Positions 49,291 through 61,200 of a stretch of 64,000 bases of DNA are shown piece after piece. How positions within the stretch are numbered: position 1 is the stretch's first letter; every line of letters starts with the position of its first letter. The notes under the pieces were generated by a model that worked only from the letters and a program-made list of their open reading frames with translations, was not told the origin of the DNA and made no database searches. The stretch comes from Cotesia glomerata (Eukaryota > Arthropoda > Insecta > Hymenoptera > Braconidae): the NCBI RefSeq assembly GCF_020080835.1, contig NC_058162.1, positions 27,118,758 to 27,182,757 of the forward strand, given 5' to 3'. The position numbers were made by a program, and so were the translations under genes.

Positions 49291-51907
49291 TCTATAAAAA
49301 TAATAAATCGATCACAATCTGATTAATAATTCCACAGTGATTTACAAATTTTTGTATTCTCTTTATAATGAAATCAGCTTTCCGTGAATTTTTAATTCCC
49401 CGAAATGAATCCACTAAAAAGCGCCCAGTAGAATTAATCATGCACTTTGGTTCGGTTTACACCGAGGTAAATTTCGTGAGAATAAAGTACTGAATAGGCT
49501 TTACACTGAATTCGAGGGCGATAGGTTTATGTTTAAACCGAAGGGTGGGAATAATGCCCGAGTATATCGAGGAGCGAATGCCTGCCGCTGATAAAAATCC
49601 ACAACTGTCGTTGATATATTATGAATGCTTATTCAGATATCGCTTGGAAAATCACAACCAATGATCGTAATTACCGTTGCCTAGTTATAAATACCCAACC
49701 AACCCGATACTCCAACAAGTAAATCTATAGCTGACATAGATATCATGGAGGTTGGTGACTCTCAGGCGCTAATGAAGGTCGATTAGCATCGATTCTTCTC
49801 ACCAGTCCAAATCAACAGGTAAGTAAACTAATTCTTGGATGATATAATCAGGTCGCCTAGAAGTTTTCCTTTTAAATTAACGAGCAGGTGTCGCTTCTCA
49901 ACATTTCCTTCTCTAACTGGCGACTATTTGCTAAATAGTTAAATATTGCAGCATTGTTTCGCCGATCTCAAAGATTTTTCAAGCCGAGTGCATTAAAACT
50001 TTCGGAAGAATCCGAGGGAAGGGGCCAGAGCTAGCTAGCTCGCTTACCCGAAAGGAGTTAACCTACTTCCACATTTCGGTCGTTTGTCACCCGTGGGGAC
50101 GAGGGGTGTCAGTCGCGTGTATTGCCCACCCTCGGTCCGAGACAACCGACGGATTTAAAAGCGTTTCAATGTAAACAGGATTGGAATCGAACCGTAAGGG
50201 CTGATTCTAATTCCTGGATGCCCTAACCAGACTTTTCCCGATCCCAGAATTACGTAAACTTGATTTTCCATTGAACGGATGAGCAGAGTCTGTCACCCGC
50301 GACTTTTTCTCCCATTTCATCGATCCTTTTTCGGTGTAACTTTGCCCGATAAGTTCTCGCCTCCTTATCAAGAGGGTTTTTAACAGCGACTCGCACTTTA
50401 TTCTGGCTTGATTACTCCAATCGAGGATTCCGCGGTCTACCACGCTAGCCTCGTCCTTTTTTTTTCTCCACTCTCCTACCTGATCCTCGAGTGCATTCCG
50501 GGCTGGCTTTTACTCATCGCTCGGCTCTACATTCTGTGGTTTATTACTTGGTCCATTATCTCCAGGCTGGCCAGCAATTCCTACCCAAAAATCCAGCTGA
50601 CTCAGATTTATTTGCATACACCATAAATCTGATACCTCTCGCTATTGATTTTAGCGGATGGACGGACTAGTGTTACTATCACTATTCATGTCATTCTCAT
50701 CAATATTTATGCTAATCAATGGACGTTACTTTGCATTCAGCTATAGCTAGTACTAATATCGAAAATTGGACGAAAAGAGATCCATTGTAAGTGATGTTTT
50801 TGGTGTTTGAAAGGCTTCTAGGTGCTTTTGATGGATTGATTGACTGACTCTTAACAATCTTTAGGGATAAATATGTGGTCCCAGCATCCGACCCAGTTTC
50901 AAACCAGAGGATTCTGCCCCGAATACCGTGGTTGTAACAGACCACGACCTAGATATCGAATATCGGCACGTGCAATTGTTAGCTAGGGAACTAGTGATGA
51001 ATGGAGGCATAAAAGTTATCTAGACGATGATATTTAGCAGAGAATAAGGAGGGTCGGTCGGACAGACAAATGCCGGAAACAATAGCTTCTAAGGCGTTCG
51101 GGTTCTCTTCAAGATAACAGAGAAGAGAGCAATACTTGCCCAGTTTTCATAACTTAAGAACTATTGGGAAAAAAAGAAACCAGTGAGCTAGTGATAATAA
51201 CGGAAAATAAACCCCGAGGAATAGGAAAGGAATAGGAATAAGAGGGAGAGGGCCAAGAGAAATAATGACAATCGAGGGACGTGGAAAATATAAAGACGGG
51301 GTAGAAAAACCCTCGTCACGATGGTTAACGAGCGATCCACTCTTTTCTCCTTTAGGTTTTTTTTTTCGAGCCCACTCACGGGGCGTAGACGCGCAACGAC
51401 GTCGCGAGATGAAATGAGTCTCGGCTTAACGAGACGGCGACAACAAAGCCAGAGGGTCTTTTGTCAAAACTCACCGTCAGAATACACCTTTTTATTTTTT
51501 TTTTTTCTTTATTTACTTTTGGGTTTTTAAATCCTATAAAACAGTAATCCAGATAAGGGTGAACCTGCCGTATTCATAACGCGATTAGCGCCTATAATCA
51601 TCTGATTTTCTGAATTTACTCGGGTCTGTAGTAAATTTTGTGGTTCGTCACTGACAGACATTACTTGATCCGTAAAAATCAGAAAATCATACAATTCTCA
51701 CAACAATTACGATAAATACTATTTTTTTTTACCAATTTTACTAATCCTACAAGTATTGGATCAATTCTTTGGCATTTAAGCCGACAATTGAGAATTTTCT
51801 GATCAGAAAAAGTCAAAATTTTCCCTCCAGACATCTAATAAATGTTATTTTCAAGTTTTAAGCCGCAAAAATACAAGAATTTCCAAGATTTCTGGGTCAA
51901 ATCACTC
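49291..51907. other. Unique intronic DNA with balanced-composition block
   Basis: About 49970-50640 is GC-richer. A minus-strand GGTTCGATTCC near 50180-50193 resembles a tRNA T-arm, but the stem does not close. ORFs of up to 78 codons are unrecognised. No gene. Confidence 0.4.
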
Positions 51908-52165
51908 CTAAGGTGTTGACCCACGGATTAGCACCTGGTCTATCACCGTTAAGCATGATATCACCAGCAGTCTTGGAAATTCTTGTACTTTACACTATTT
52001 ACAAACAGCCTATCTTCGGAAAGCTTGAAATTTTCGACTTTTTCCCGATCAAATCTCTCCCAAAAGTCATAAAGACACTTTCTCGTAAAATTGAGTACAA
52101 ACCATGTATTTATAAAATTCTAGCACCTTTCTCGACTCAAATCAGCCTGGAAAGCAAGTAATAAA
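51908..52165 (+). repeat. Dispersed repeat, copy 1 of 2
   Basis: Shares with 55300-55535 the order gtgttga(c/t)c(c/t)acggatt, acctggtctatca, gttaagcatg/gttatgcatg, ttggaaatt, agcctatcttcggaaa and cccaaaagtca, ending in a gcaag tail. The copies are clearly homologous but diverged. An 82-codon ORF over this copy is not preserved in the other. Confidence 0.75.
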
Positions 52166-53454
52166 CAAACTGGATTGATATTCCAGCTGATAAGACTCGA
52201 GGAAGCTCCAGCACATGGTAAATATACTTTAATAACACGTCACGAATAAAACACAGCACACGCGTACCTTTTCAGAGGTGATAAGCGGCGTGATGTACGT
52301 AGTGACCGCCGTCTTGTACACTTAGCTGGTACCTTGGGTCAAGTAGGTTCCACTCGGAACAACGGGTCTGATCAGCTGACCCGTAGACTCCTAATTACAC
52401 TGAACTAATCCAAGATGCTAATGATTGATTGGATATGAGGTTGTCTGACCTGAAGATAGTGATCGGTGACTTGCAGGTGAAACTTCACTGGATTACTTAT
52501 TACTACACTCACTTATTACTGGATCAATGATCAATTACTGATGATTGATGACTGATAAATCCAGAAATGACCGAGGAAAACACGCGGAACTTAAATAATT
52601 GTTGCCGTTCAAGGACCACATCAACTCTGGTACGTGTTTATATGTTATATATGTATCTATAGATATATAAGTGTGTTATATAATGTATACCGTGGGTTAC
52701 CGTCGCGTGAGAGAGGGTAGGAGTGAGAGAGACGGCACGCAAACGTAAAATGCCAGTGAGGCAGGTGGTTTGCTGCGTTCCGGTGGTAATGCTACACGTT
52801 GTGGCGCCGAGAACGGAATGGGGCGGCCGTGGCTGCCCGGGCAGTTGCTCTCGAGAGAGGGGAGCGTTGTAGTCTGTGAGTGGGAGGCTGTATCCACGAG
52901 AAAGGGTAGGATATGAGGAGCGTGTACCCCCCACGTCAATTTTCAAGTGGTTACGCGCAGAATCACGCTCCCCACTGGAGCTACGACGAGCTTAAGGCTT
53001 GGAACCGCTGAGAAGGGGAGTGTGGGTGGAGTGGGAGTCAAAGAAGCGTGGGTGGGAGTCACTCCGCGAGCCGCTCCAGGCAGAATCGACCGGCAAGTTG
53101 CCGCGCCAGGCAGACCGACCCAACGGGAATACTTAATGCTGTCGCGTACCCACCGCTTGACGATTGAATGAAGAGGAGGTTATAAACAAGGATGCTAGGA
53201 TGCTAGATGCTACCATCTAGATCCTAACTGAGCTTCTGAGCAAGAGAGAGAGATTCTCATACCGGATGAGCTTTTGAGGGTGCCTACTTGTTACGCCTCA
53301 ACGTGGTAAGCGGGTTCGTTTATTAATTTATTATATTATTAATGTTTTCTTTTTTTGTTTTTCATTATTATTATCACAAATGCTGATTATTTGAATTTAG
53401 AAATCATATTGGAAATATTGTTGGAGTTAATTGTTAAATAACTCTTATAATAAT
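52166..53454. other. Intronic DNA with a strong GC-rich island
   Basis: About 52690-53170 is GC-rich and CpG-containing, flanked on the left by TATA-rich sequence (52630-52690). ORFs of 74-102 codons overlap on both strands, none recognised. A candidate alternative promoter or 5' exon region, not proven. Short TGATTGATGA-like iterations lie at 52420-52560. Confidence 0.4.
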
Positions 53455-54428
53455 GGAAATATTGAAAAAATGTTTAACCCAGAAATTAGAATTTTAATTT
53501 CTTCATTTTGAGGACCGTCCCTAAAAAGTTTAAAAAAGTGATTTGAAATTTTCAAATCATTATTTTGGCTAAATAATAAGAGATATCAAAAAATGATAAG
53601 GATACTTTTGTATCCTCAATATTTAACACAGAAATTGCAGTTTTTATTTCTTTATTTTAAGGACCGTCCCTAAAAAGTTTAAAAAAGTGATTTTAAATTA
53701 TAACTATGGCTGAATGATAAGAGATATCAAAAAAATGATAAGGAAACTTTTGTATCTTCAATTTTTAACTCAGAATTTGCAATTTTAATTTCTTTATTTT
53801 AAGGACAGACCCTAAAAAGTTTAAAAAAGTGATTTAAAATTTTTAAATCGTTATTTTGACTAAATGAAAAGAGATATTAAAAAATGATAAGGATAACAAA
53901 TCTTCAATATTTAACCCTGAAACTGCAATTTTAATTTCTTCATTTTAAGGACCGTCCCTAAAAAGTTTAAAAAAGTGGCTTTGAATTATTATTATGGCTG
54001 AAATGATAAGAGACATAAAAAAAATGATAAGAATACTTTTATATCTTCAATATTTAACTCAGAATTTGCAATTTTAATTTCTTTATTTTAAGGACTGTCC
54101 TTAAAAAGTCCGAGATTTGATGACATTCAAACTTTAATTACGCCTAAACGATGAGAGATATCAAAAAAATGATAAGGATATTTTCGATAGAGAATTAAAT
54201 TTCCTACAAAAAAAGGTCTTGTCATTTTTCCATATTTTAGATATTTCATCCACAAATTGGAATTTTACAAAATTTTTAATTGGTCCTCAAATAAGGGATT
54301 CAGAAAAAAAAATTGTTTCGTCTAAATAATGAGAAATATTAAAAAAATAATAAGAATACTTTTAATAGAAGACTTAATTTTTTATAAAAAAATGTCTTCT
54401 TTAATTTTCTCCTAAATTGAATCCTCCA
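53455..54428 (-). repeat. GGACSGTCC tandem array B9 (inverted), partner of A9
   Basis: Cores lie near 53512, 53662, 53802, 53948 and 54092, followed by the long-type edge and the extra degenerate segment ending near 54427 (gaatcctcc). From 54092 to 54427 it is a near-exact inverted copy of 46447-46783. Further inside, units remain alignable one to one. Confidence 0.93.
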
Positions 54429-55299
54429 GAAGTTATCAACGAAGTATTTTTTTCAGTCATTCCAAATTGACCTTTTCAAACTAAAGATTATGGTCAGTTG
54501 ACTTCTGCCGGAGACAGCGCACGTGTATCGTTATCTAGAGGGCATTCGGCAGCTGTCAACCACCTCGAGGCGATTACCAGAAGGTACAGTCACTCAACTG
54601 GCTGACCAAACTGGCCCGTTACTGCTTCCAGCTATATAGTTAAGGGTTTGAGGCACCTTGCGTCTCTACTGGCGGTTCGCCAGGCGCGAACTACTCGCTC
54701 AGCGCGAAAGAACCCCCACGGAGGAAAAAAAAACCCCGAGGAAAAAAACATGGAAACAGAGAGGAGGCTAACTCAATGTAGAAAAGATTTCATTGAGCAA
54801 CGACGGTATGATCTGGCAGCCTGCCAATAGTACACCCCCTCGCGCTCCATCTGTGTATATCTATATATCGAGGGAATTCGAAGTTCGAGAGTCGAAAGGC
54901 TGACCAGTCGAGCACGAAACGACTGAGAAGTGCATCTCGTTTCAAACTCTGATGTTTCCTACCAGTGTGTGTTTATGTCTATCTGCAGATCTTCTATCCA
55001 GGGATGTGTGTGTCTTGCATGTAGGGCGAGGGGTGACGGGAGGCTAAAAGATCGATCGGATAGAAATTGTGAGCTCAAAAGTTCAACCACGTTATAAATT
55101 TGTATTCATCTATCAATCTAATGTATTTTTCCGATAGTAATTTAATAAAACTCTATATATTTATGCCGGCTATGCTTCATAAAAATAGTTCAGATGTAAT
55201 GCATGCATTGAAATCCATTCTCATGTCAGTTTTTTCTAGATTCACTTGCTATATCCTGGAAATAAGCTTGTGGTGAGAAATAAAGTCTTTTTCGCTTCT
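54429..55299. other. Unique intronic DNA
   Basis: About 54480-55050 has balanced composition. A 60-codon plus-strand ORF rich in charged residues is unrecognised. Confidence 0.4.
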
Positions 55300-55535
55300 A
55301 CAAGTGTTGATCTACGGATTGGGACCTGGTCTATCAGCGTTATGCATGGTATGGACATCAACTTTGGAAATTTTTATTCTTTAGACTTCCCTCTAGCAGC
55401 CTATCTTCGGAAAACTCAAAATTTTCCTTTCCTTCCCAATTAAACCAAGCCCAAAAGTCAAAAAACCACACTTATTATAGGTAATTTTTTAATTTTAGCA
55501 CTTTTCTTAGCTTAAAGCGTTTTAAGCAAGTAAGT
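55300..55535 (+). repeat. Dispersed repeat, copy 2 of 2
   Basis: Homologous to 51908-52165 in the same orientation, with several small insertions and deletions. No coding potential shared by both copies. The element type is unknown. Confidence 0.75.
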
Positions 55536-57394
55536 ATTGGATTGTTAACATATTTGCTCTTAATTTTGACTAGCATTAAGAATATTTCAACTATCTGCGG
55601 AAGAACGAACTTAAATTGCGAAAGACATTGGTGCACAATATTAGATTTTGGCATATTAAATCTTCCAGAGGAACTGAGTTTACTTAGAGTTATTGTTCTA
55701 TTTGTACTAACGATCTCTTTGTCTCTCATTCATCCTTTGTCAAAAGCCACTCGGAATAATAACAACAATAATGGCAACAATAACAATAATTTGTAACAAC
55801 ATTTTAACGAGTATGTCATTACATTATCTTCTACCACTCGGAACGTTAAAATGCCGAGTAGTAAGGCGAGAATTATCCTCGGAAGGTGTTTTGTTGGATT
55901 CCGGCATTACACCTTTTGTGTCGGAATAGCACGGAAAATTCAATTTTATAACAACACACCCAAAAAAACGCTCCCACTTGTTCATAACGCATCCGAATAA
56001 AAGAGGGAGAAAGATTTATCCCAACCATCCACTTTTCCACATTCTTACGTCCTGTTCAAGTCCTTTTTATTTGTACCGAGAATAGGGAGCTGGGGCGAGT
56101 TGGGAACTCGAGACAAGTTGAAAAAGAGTATGTTTTTATGGGCATTTCTATTGCGAGGGGACGCTACCCTTATTCTGTACTTGTGTCGCTTTATTCCTTC
56201 TACAAGATTGCTTATCGAGTTACTGGGTTTTAATTTGTATCAGGAAATTAACGATTTTATTTTAATTTATACTCAACAAATTGATTCTTTGTCAATATAT
56301 AAATTTTTATTTTATTTTAATTTTACCACAAGAAAAAAATCCTAAGATCAAAAAATAATAAGAATACTTTCGATAGAAAATTAAATTTTCTAAAAAAAAG
56401 TCTCATAATTTTTTTGTAAACTTAATCATTCAAAAGTTATAACAGAGCAAAGTTCAAAGGCCATTTTTTGCAATTGAACTTGGTAATTACGATAACGCAA
56501 ATAAAAAAAAATGGATGAATGTGACTTCGATATTTAAGAAATACATGATAGACAGAGAGTTTACTTTTATCAATAGAGGGCTAGGTATTTTAATTTTCAA
56601 CAGGAAATTAAAAGTATTGTGCAAAGTCCCCAAGAGCGCTGAATCACGAAACTGATCTAAGGAAATTTGATGTCTGTGACTTTGAATTTTTATAAGGAGT
56701 GGCAATCATCGATTCCCGAAATTAGTTGGGGTCGAATATTACCGATAATGAAGAGAGGGAGTTTTGAAATTAATAGCTGAGAAAATGAGAAAGTCCGTCT
56801 CAAAGGGCGGTAGGTAATTCGTCTTAAAGGGAGCAAAGTCGATATGTTACATTCTCAGGGACGTAATTAACGGGGAAATTGATGTTTCTCGTGGGCTGAA
56901 GCTACAATATGAGGTATGTATAAGTTGGTTACTTTACGGAAGTTATAACCGGTAGGACATCGAGCACGGGGAATACAAACTTTTGAGTTAGTGATGCGTA
57001 GTGCGAATAATTAGGAAATACTTTGTTCGGAACCCAAAATTAGGCACGCATTACTAATGTTACGTTCCGTAGGTGTTCGGTGTCTTACCAACTTTTGGAT
57101 AAATGGCTGTTATAATCGGTGGTGAAATAACTTTCCTTCGAATATAATTTATTATTATTATACGTGTATGAAAGAGTATTTATCTTTGTTTAATTCAAAG
57201 AACTTGCTAGGAGATTCCGTTGGCAAACTTGCTGGTAATTCGAACTTTCGGATTCGCTCGGGGATAATTCGGTGGTACGTGCCAACAGGTGGCGTTACCA
57301 AGTTAAAATTTCTTCAATACACTTTAGAGTCTCTTCTGAATAACAATGTCATTGTTTGCTTTTTTTTTCTCTAAATGTCTCGACAGAAAAAAAT
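55536..57394. other. Intronic DNA with a repeat-edge remnant
   Basis: An AAC/AAT microsatellite is at about 55755-55795. Unrecognised ORFs of 68-84 codons. No gene. Confidence 0.4.
56343..56440 (-). repeat. Solo edge-unit fragment of the GGACSGTCC family
   Basis: The sequence gaatactttcgatagaaaattaaattttcta, followed by a gtctcataatttttttgtaaac-like segment, is the long-type edge unit without any core or array. Confidence 0.75.
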
Positions 57395-57735
57395 ATATGG
57401 CTCATATGTGATCATATATGACCAACATACGACTATGTACAATCATATGTGACTTATATGGTATGATATGACCCACATTTAATCCTATGACTCACATGTG
57501 ATCATATATGACTCATATGTGATCATATATGGCTTTTATGTGATCATATATGACCCATATGTTATGATATGAATTATATTTCATCATAAATGACTAATGA
57601 AACCATATGTGACCATATATGGCTCATATGTGATCATATATGGCTTATATGTGGTCATATGTGACCATATATCGCTTCCATGTGATCAGATGACTCAAAA
57701 TGTGGTCATAATGATCCGTATTATTATATATATTA
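57395..57735. repeat. Minisatellite M3, left part
   Basis: Irregular repeats of catatgtgatcatatatgac and catatatggcttatatg. The run ends in GTATTATTATATATATTA (57718-57735), which is repeated on the far side of the Helitron fragment. Confidence 0.88.
57718..57735 (+). repeat. 18-bp direct repeat, left copy, flanking Helitron fragment
   Basis: GTATTATTATATATATTA is identical to 58032-58049. Helitrons normally create no target-site duplication, so this pair is unexpected. Confidence 0.85.
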
Positions 57736-58031
57736 CTAGCTGACCCGGCAAACGTTGTTTTGCCATGTGAATAATTTCTAGAGAATTTCTAGTGTAGAAA
57801 AAAAATTACTAACTTATTGGAAGTGTATAAGGATGTGGAATATGAGTGAAAAAGGCCTGGAGCGCTGTGAAAGATGAGGGAATGTTGTTTAAAAATAACA
57901 AAATTGTTTTAATTTATTAAAAGTAATAATTATTTATATAATTAATTAATTACATAATATTAATCTCTTAATGCTGCAGCGTGAACAATATTTTTTGTTA
58001 GCCCGTCTTTAGCTAATACAAACAAACTTGA
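57736..58031 (-). mobile_element. Helitron 3'-end fragment with helicase C-terminus
   Basis: On the minus strand the fragment ends in a hairpin, GGCAAA-ACAACG-TTTGCC (57747-57764), then GGGTCAG and CTAG (57736-57739) followed by T. This fits the Helitron rule of a hairpin close to a terminal CTRR and insertion before T. Upstream, the minus strand reads PSSLFVLAKDGL then TKNIVHAAALRD and a stop. This resembles the extreme C-terminus of the PIF1-like helicase in autonomous Helitron proteins, as I recall the family. The rest of the RepHel protein is missing, so the copy is strongly 5'-truncated. Confidence 0.78.
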
Positions 58032-58049
58032 TGGTATTATTATATATAT
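58032..58049 (+). repeat. 18-bp direct repeat, right copy, flanking Helitron fragment
   Basis: Identical to 57718-57735, and directly adjoins the truncated 5' side of the Helitron fragment. Confidence 0.85.
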
Positions 58050-58375
58050 TATATGTGGTCATATATGACCATATATGGCTTTCATGGAGTCATATGTGAG
58101 CATATATGGCTTTTATATAATCATATGTGACCATATATGGCTTTCATGGAGTCATATGTGAGCATATATGGCTTTTATATAATCATATGTGACCATATAT
58201 GGCTTCCATGTGATCATATGGCTCAAAATGTGATCATAATGATCCGTATTTAATTATCTGAGTAATATGTGATCACATATGGCGTACATATGGCCATATG
58301 TACGCCATATGATATTATCTGATTCAAATGTTATCATATTAAATTTAAATTAGACCATATGAGATTCATATAAAT
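58050..58375. repeat. Minisatellite M3, right part
   Basis: Continues the catatatggctttcatggagtcatatgtgag-type repeats. A segment of about 60 bp (catatatggctttcatgga to ataatcatatgtgac) is present twice in a row near 58068-58190. Confidence 0.88.
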
Positions 58376-59984
58376 ATTTTTGAAGGGATACTAATCTAAA
58401 ATGACTTAAATTAAATCTACTCCTACCCGATTAATCAAAAACTCTCCTTGATGAAAATAAAAAAAAAAAAAAAACGGCTTAAATATTATAATGACTCGAT
58501 GTTTCTCGCTATTTATCTTGCTCAGTAAGTACAAGCTGACGAAGAAAGCTCCATCCAAAGAAAGTTTCCGAAAGAGCTGGTAGCTGCAGACTCTCTTTGG
58601 ACGGACTTCCGTTGACGTATTTACCTCACTGAGAGTGCAACACCGTCCCTCATACTCATACTTATACTCAGTCTCAGAAGCTGCAAGAACGCCGTGTTTT
58701 CGCCAAAGGAGCAAAACATTCTCCGAGTTAGTTTCCAAGAGTGTCAGAGACCAGTCTTACCAGTCTGCAGTATAGTAAATGGAAGCCCTTTCTCTTTCTC
58801 TGTCGCTCCTTTGCAAAGTATCAGCATGAATTTTTGCTACGCCCTCCCTTGCACACTAACTTACACATATATATTCTCAAGGAGAAGAATTCAGGCTTTC
58901 TTTAAAGCGCTTTGTTGACAGTACTCCGAGTCTGCACTGACCTACTTGGACATTTCCAACAGACTTTTCAATATCATGGATATTAGACTATGAATACTCC
59001 TATTTCGGATACAACAAATATGTCCGAATTTAAATTATTCCACCCGGATTATTTGCCGAGTTGTGATTTTTTCGAGCGAATAATAAAGTTGAACTGATTC
59101 TTTTTTTTTTTTGCTTTTTTTCGATAAAAAAAGCCGCAATATTTTCAGTTAATTAGTGAAATATGCAGAGTGAGTTTATGAAAAGCTGAAGACAATATCG
59201 TTAGATTAACTTGACCGAGTTGCTGAAAGTGGCTCTAAAGGTCGAAGGTGAAGAGGCTGCCGTATAAAAGTCGTTAGAAGCCTTAGTTCCGTGATAATGA
59301 GAGACCGGCTACAAGTGAAAAATGCTCGGCACTCGTCCTGAATTTTTTTCCCTAATTTTGTTCACCTAGATGTGTCAAGAGGACAGCCAGCAGAGCAGTA
59401 GGGAACCTCAACTAGGTCACCTGAGGATCCGAGACGTCGATCGTGACTGTAGTCGAACAATTACAATCTCAAGCCCAGTTTTTAAAATTATTATTGTTGA
59501 TCACGTGGTGTTGTAAAGACCGGACACTCGACAACAGGAAGCTATTCGATTTCATGCGGGATGTAAGCGAATCCCGGTGAGTTACACTCGAGAAAAATAG
59601 GCTTACACAATAATGCCTTGTAATCTTAGACGGACTTAAATAGTGGCACGGAAACTAAGACCAGAGCAAGGTGAATGTGTGGCAAGAAGAAGGACTGAGC
59701 TAAAGTGTAAGCCGGGTTTGAAAACGCGAGACGACACGCGCGAGTTATCGCTCCTGATATTACTCGGTCCCGGTGCTTGGTCGCGTATAAGAATTTCGGT
59801 GGAAACTCCGAGGTACGTAACTTTAATAAATTATTAGGACGTGACGTGAAACCCGGTGTATTACGCTCCGAAACTCCGGGATGCTAAAAATATTTTAATA
59901 CATTCCGGTGTTGCATATCTTGGAGAATCCACCTGTCAACCGGGATCTACGTTGGTGCAGACTTTCAGGATTCCGAACAAGTTT
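58376..59984. other. Unique intronic DNA
   Basis: About 59220-59960 has balanced composition. A 110-codon minus-strand ORF (58406-58738) and others are unrecognised. No gene. Confidence 0.4.
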
Positions 59985-61200
59985 TTAAAAGTATGAACCA
60001 ATTTTTAAACTTATATGGAGCATGGTTCAATTGGCAGAATCAAAACTCTTGTTGATAATCATTAGCAGCTAATTAAATACTGATATATTTTGTAGGAATG
60101 GCTTTAAGGAATGCAACCGAATTTTAACAAGTTATCAAAAGTACCTTAGAAACGGTTCAAATTAATTTTGAAGCTAATCGGAAGCTTAGTTTAGTTTGTA
60201 GAATCAAAAATCTTCAAATTCGCTGATAATCTTTAGCAGTTTCTTAGAAATTGATTTATTTCATAGAAATGGCTTGAAGGAATATAACCAAATTTTAACA
60301 GGTCATCAAAGGTACCTTGAAGATGCTACAAATTAATTTTGGAACCAATCGGTAGCTTGGTTTAGCTTACAGTATCAAAAATCTTCAAATTCGCTAATGA
60401 TCATCAGCAATTTTTTAGAAATTGATTCATTTCGTAGGAATAGCTTGAAGGAATGTTACCAAGTTTTAACAGGTTGTCAAAGGTACCTTGAAAATGGTAG
60501 AAATTAATTTTGGAACCAATCGGTACCTTGATTCAGTTTGAATCGTTGAAAATTGTAGAGTTTGGTAATAATCATTAGTATCTATCCAGAAATTGATTCA
60601 TATCGTAGAAATGACTTGAAGGAATGTAACCAAATTTTATTGGGTATTAAAAATTACGTTGAAGATAGTAAAAATTAATTTTGGAACCAATCAGTAGCTT
60701 GGTTTAGTTTGCAGAATCAAAAATCTTCAAATTCGCTAATGATCATTAGCAGTTTTTTTTAGAAATTAATTCATTTCGCAGAAATGGCTTGAAGGAATCT
60801 AACCAAATTTTAACAGGTCATCAAAGGTACCTTGAAAATGGTAGAAATTAATTTTGGAACCAATCGGTACCTTGATTCAGTTTGAATCATTGAAAATTGT
60901 AGAGTTTGGTAATAATCATTAGTATCTATCCAGAAATTGATCCATATCGTAGAAATGGTTTGAAGGAATGTAACCAAATTTTATTGGGTCATTAAAATTA
61001 GCTTAAAGATGGTATAAATTAATTTTGGAACCAATTGGTGACTTTGTTCATTTTATAGCGTTAAAAATGGTAGAGTTTGATGATAATTATGGAGCTACTT
61101 AAGACTAAAATAATTTTGTAGAAATGACACAAAGGATTGCAACGAAATTTTAGTAGGTCACAGAAGATGTCTTGAAGAAGGTACGTACCTAATTTAGAAT
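59985..61200. repeat. Tandem array of about 172-bp units with 344-bp alternation
   Basis: About seven units, each with cagaatcaaaaatcttcaaattcgctaatgatcattagcag-like then agaaattgattcatttcgtag-like then ggaatgtaaccaaattttaacaggt-like blocks. agaaattgattcat landmarks fall near 60417, 60590, 60761 and 60933 (171-173 bp). Alternate units share private variants: aggtaccttgaaaatggtag at 60481 and 60825, 344 bp apart, is followed by the same tagtatctatccag variant. Confidence 0.9.

Noticed and set aside
49800..49830. Plus-strand caacag|gtaagt as a splice or ratchet site
   Set aside because: It is antisense to the only gene recognised and lacks a pyrimidine tract.
50178..50235. Minus-strand GGTTCGATTCC and ggttagggcatcc-like sequence resembling parts of a tRNA
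   Set aside because: The five bases on either side of the TTCGATT loop do not pair beyond two positions, and no acceptor stem closes.
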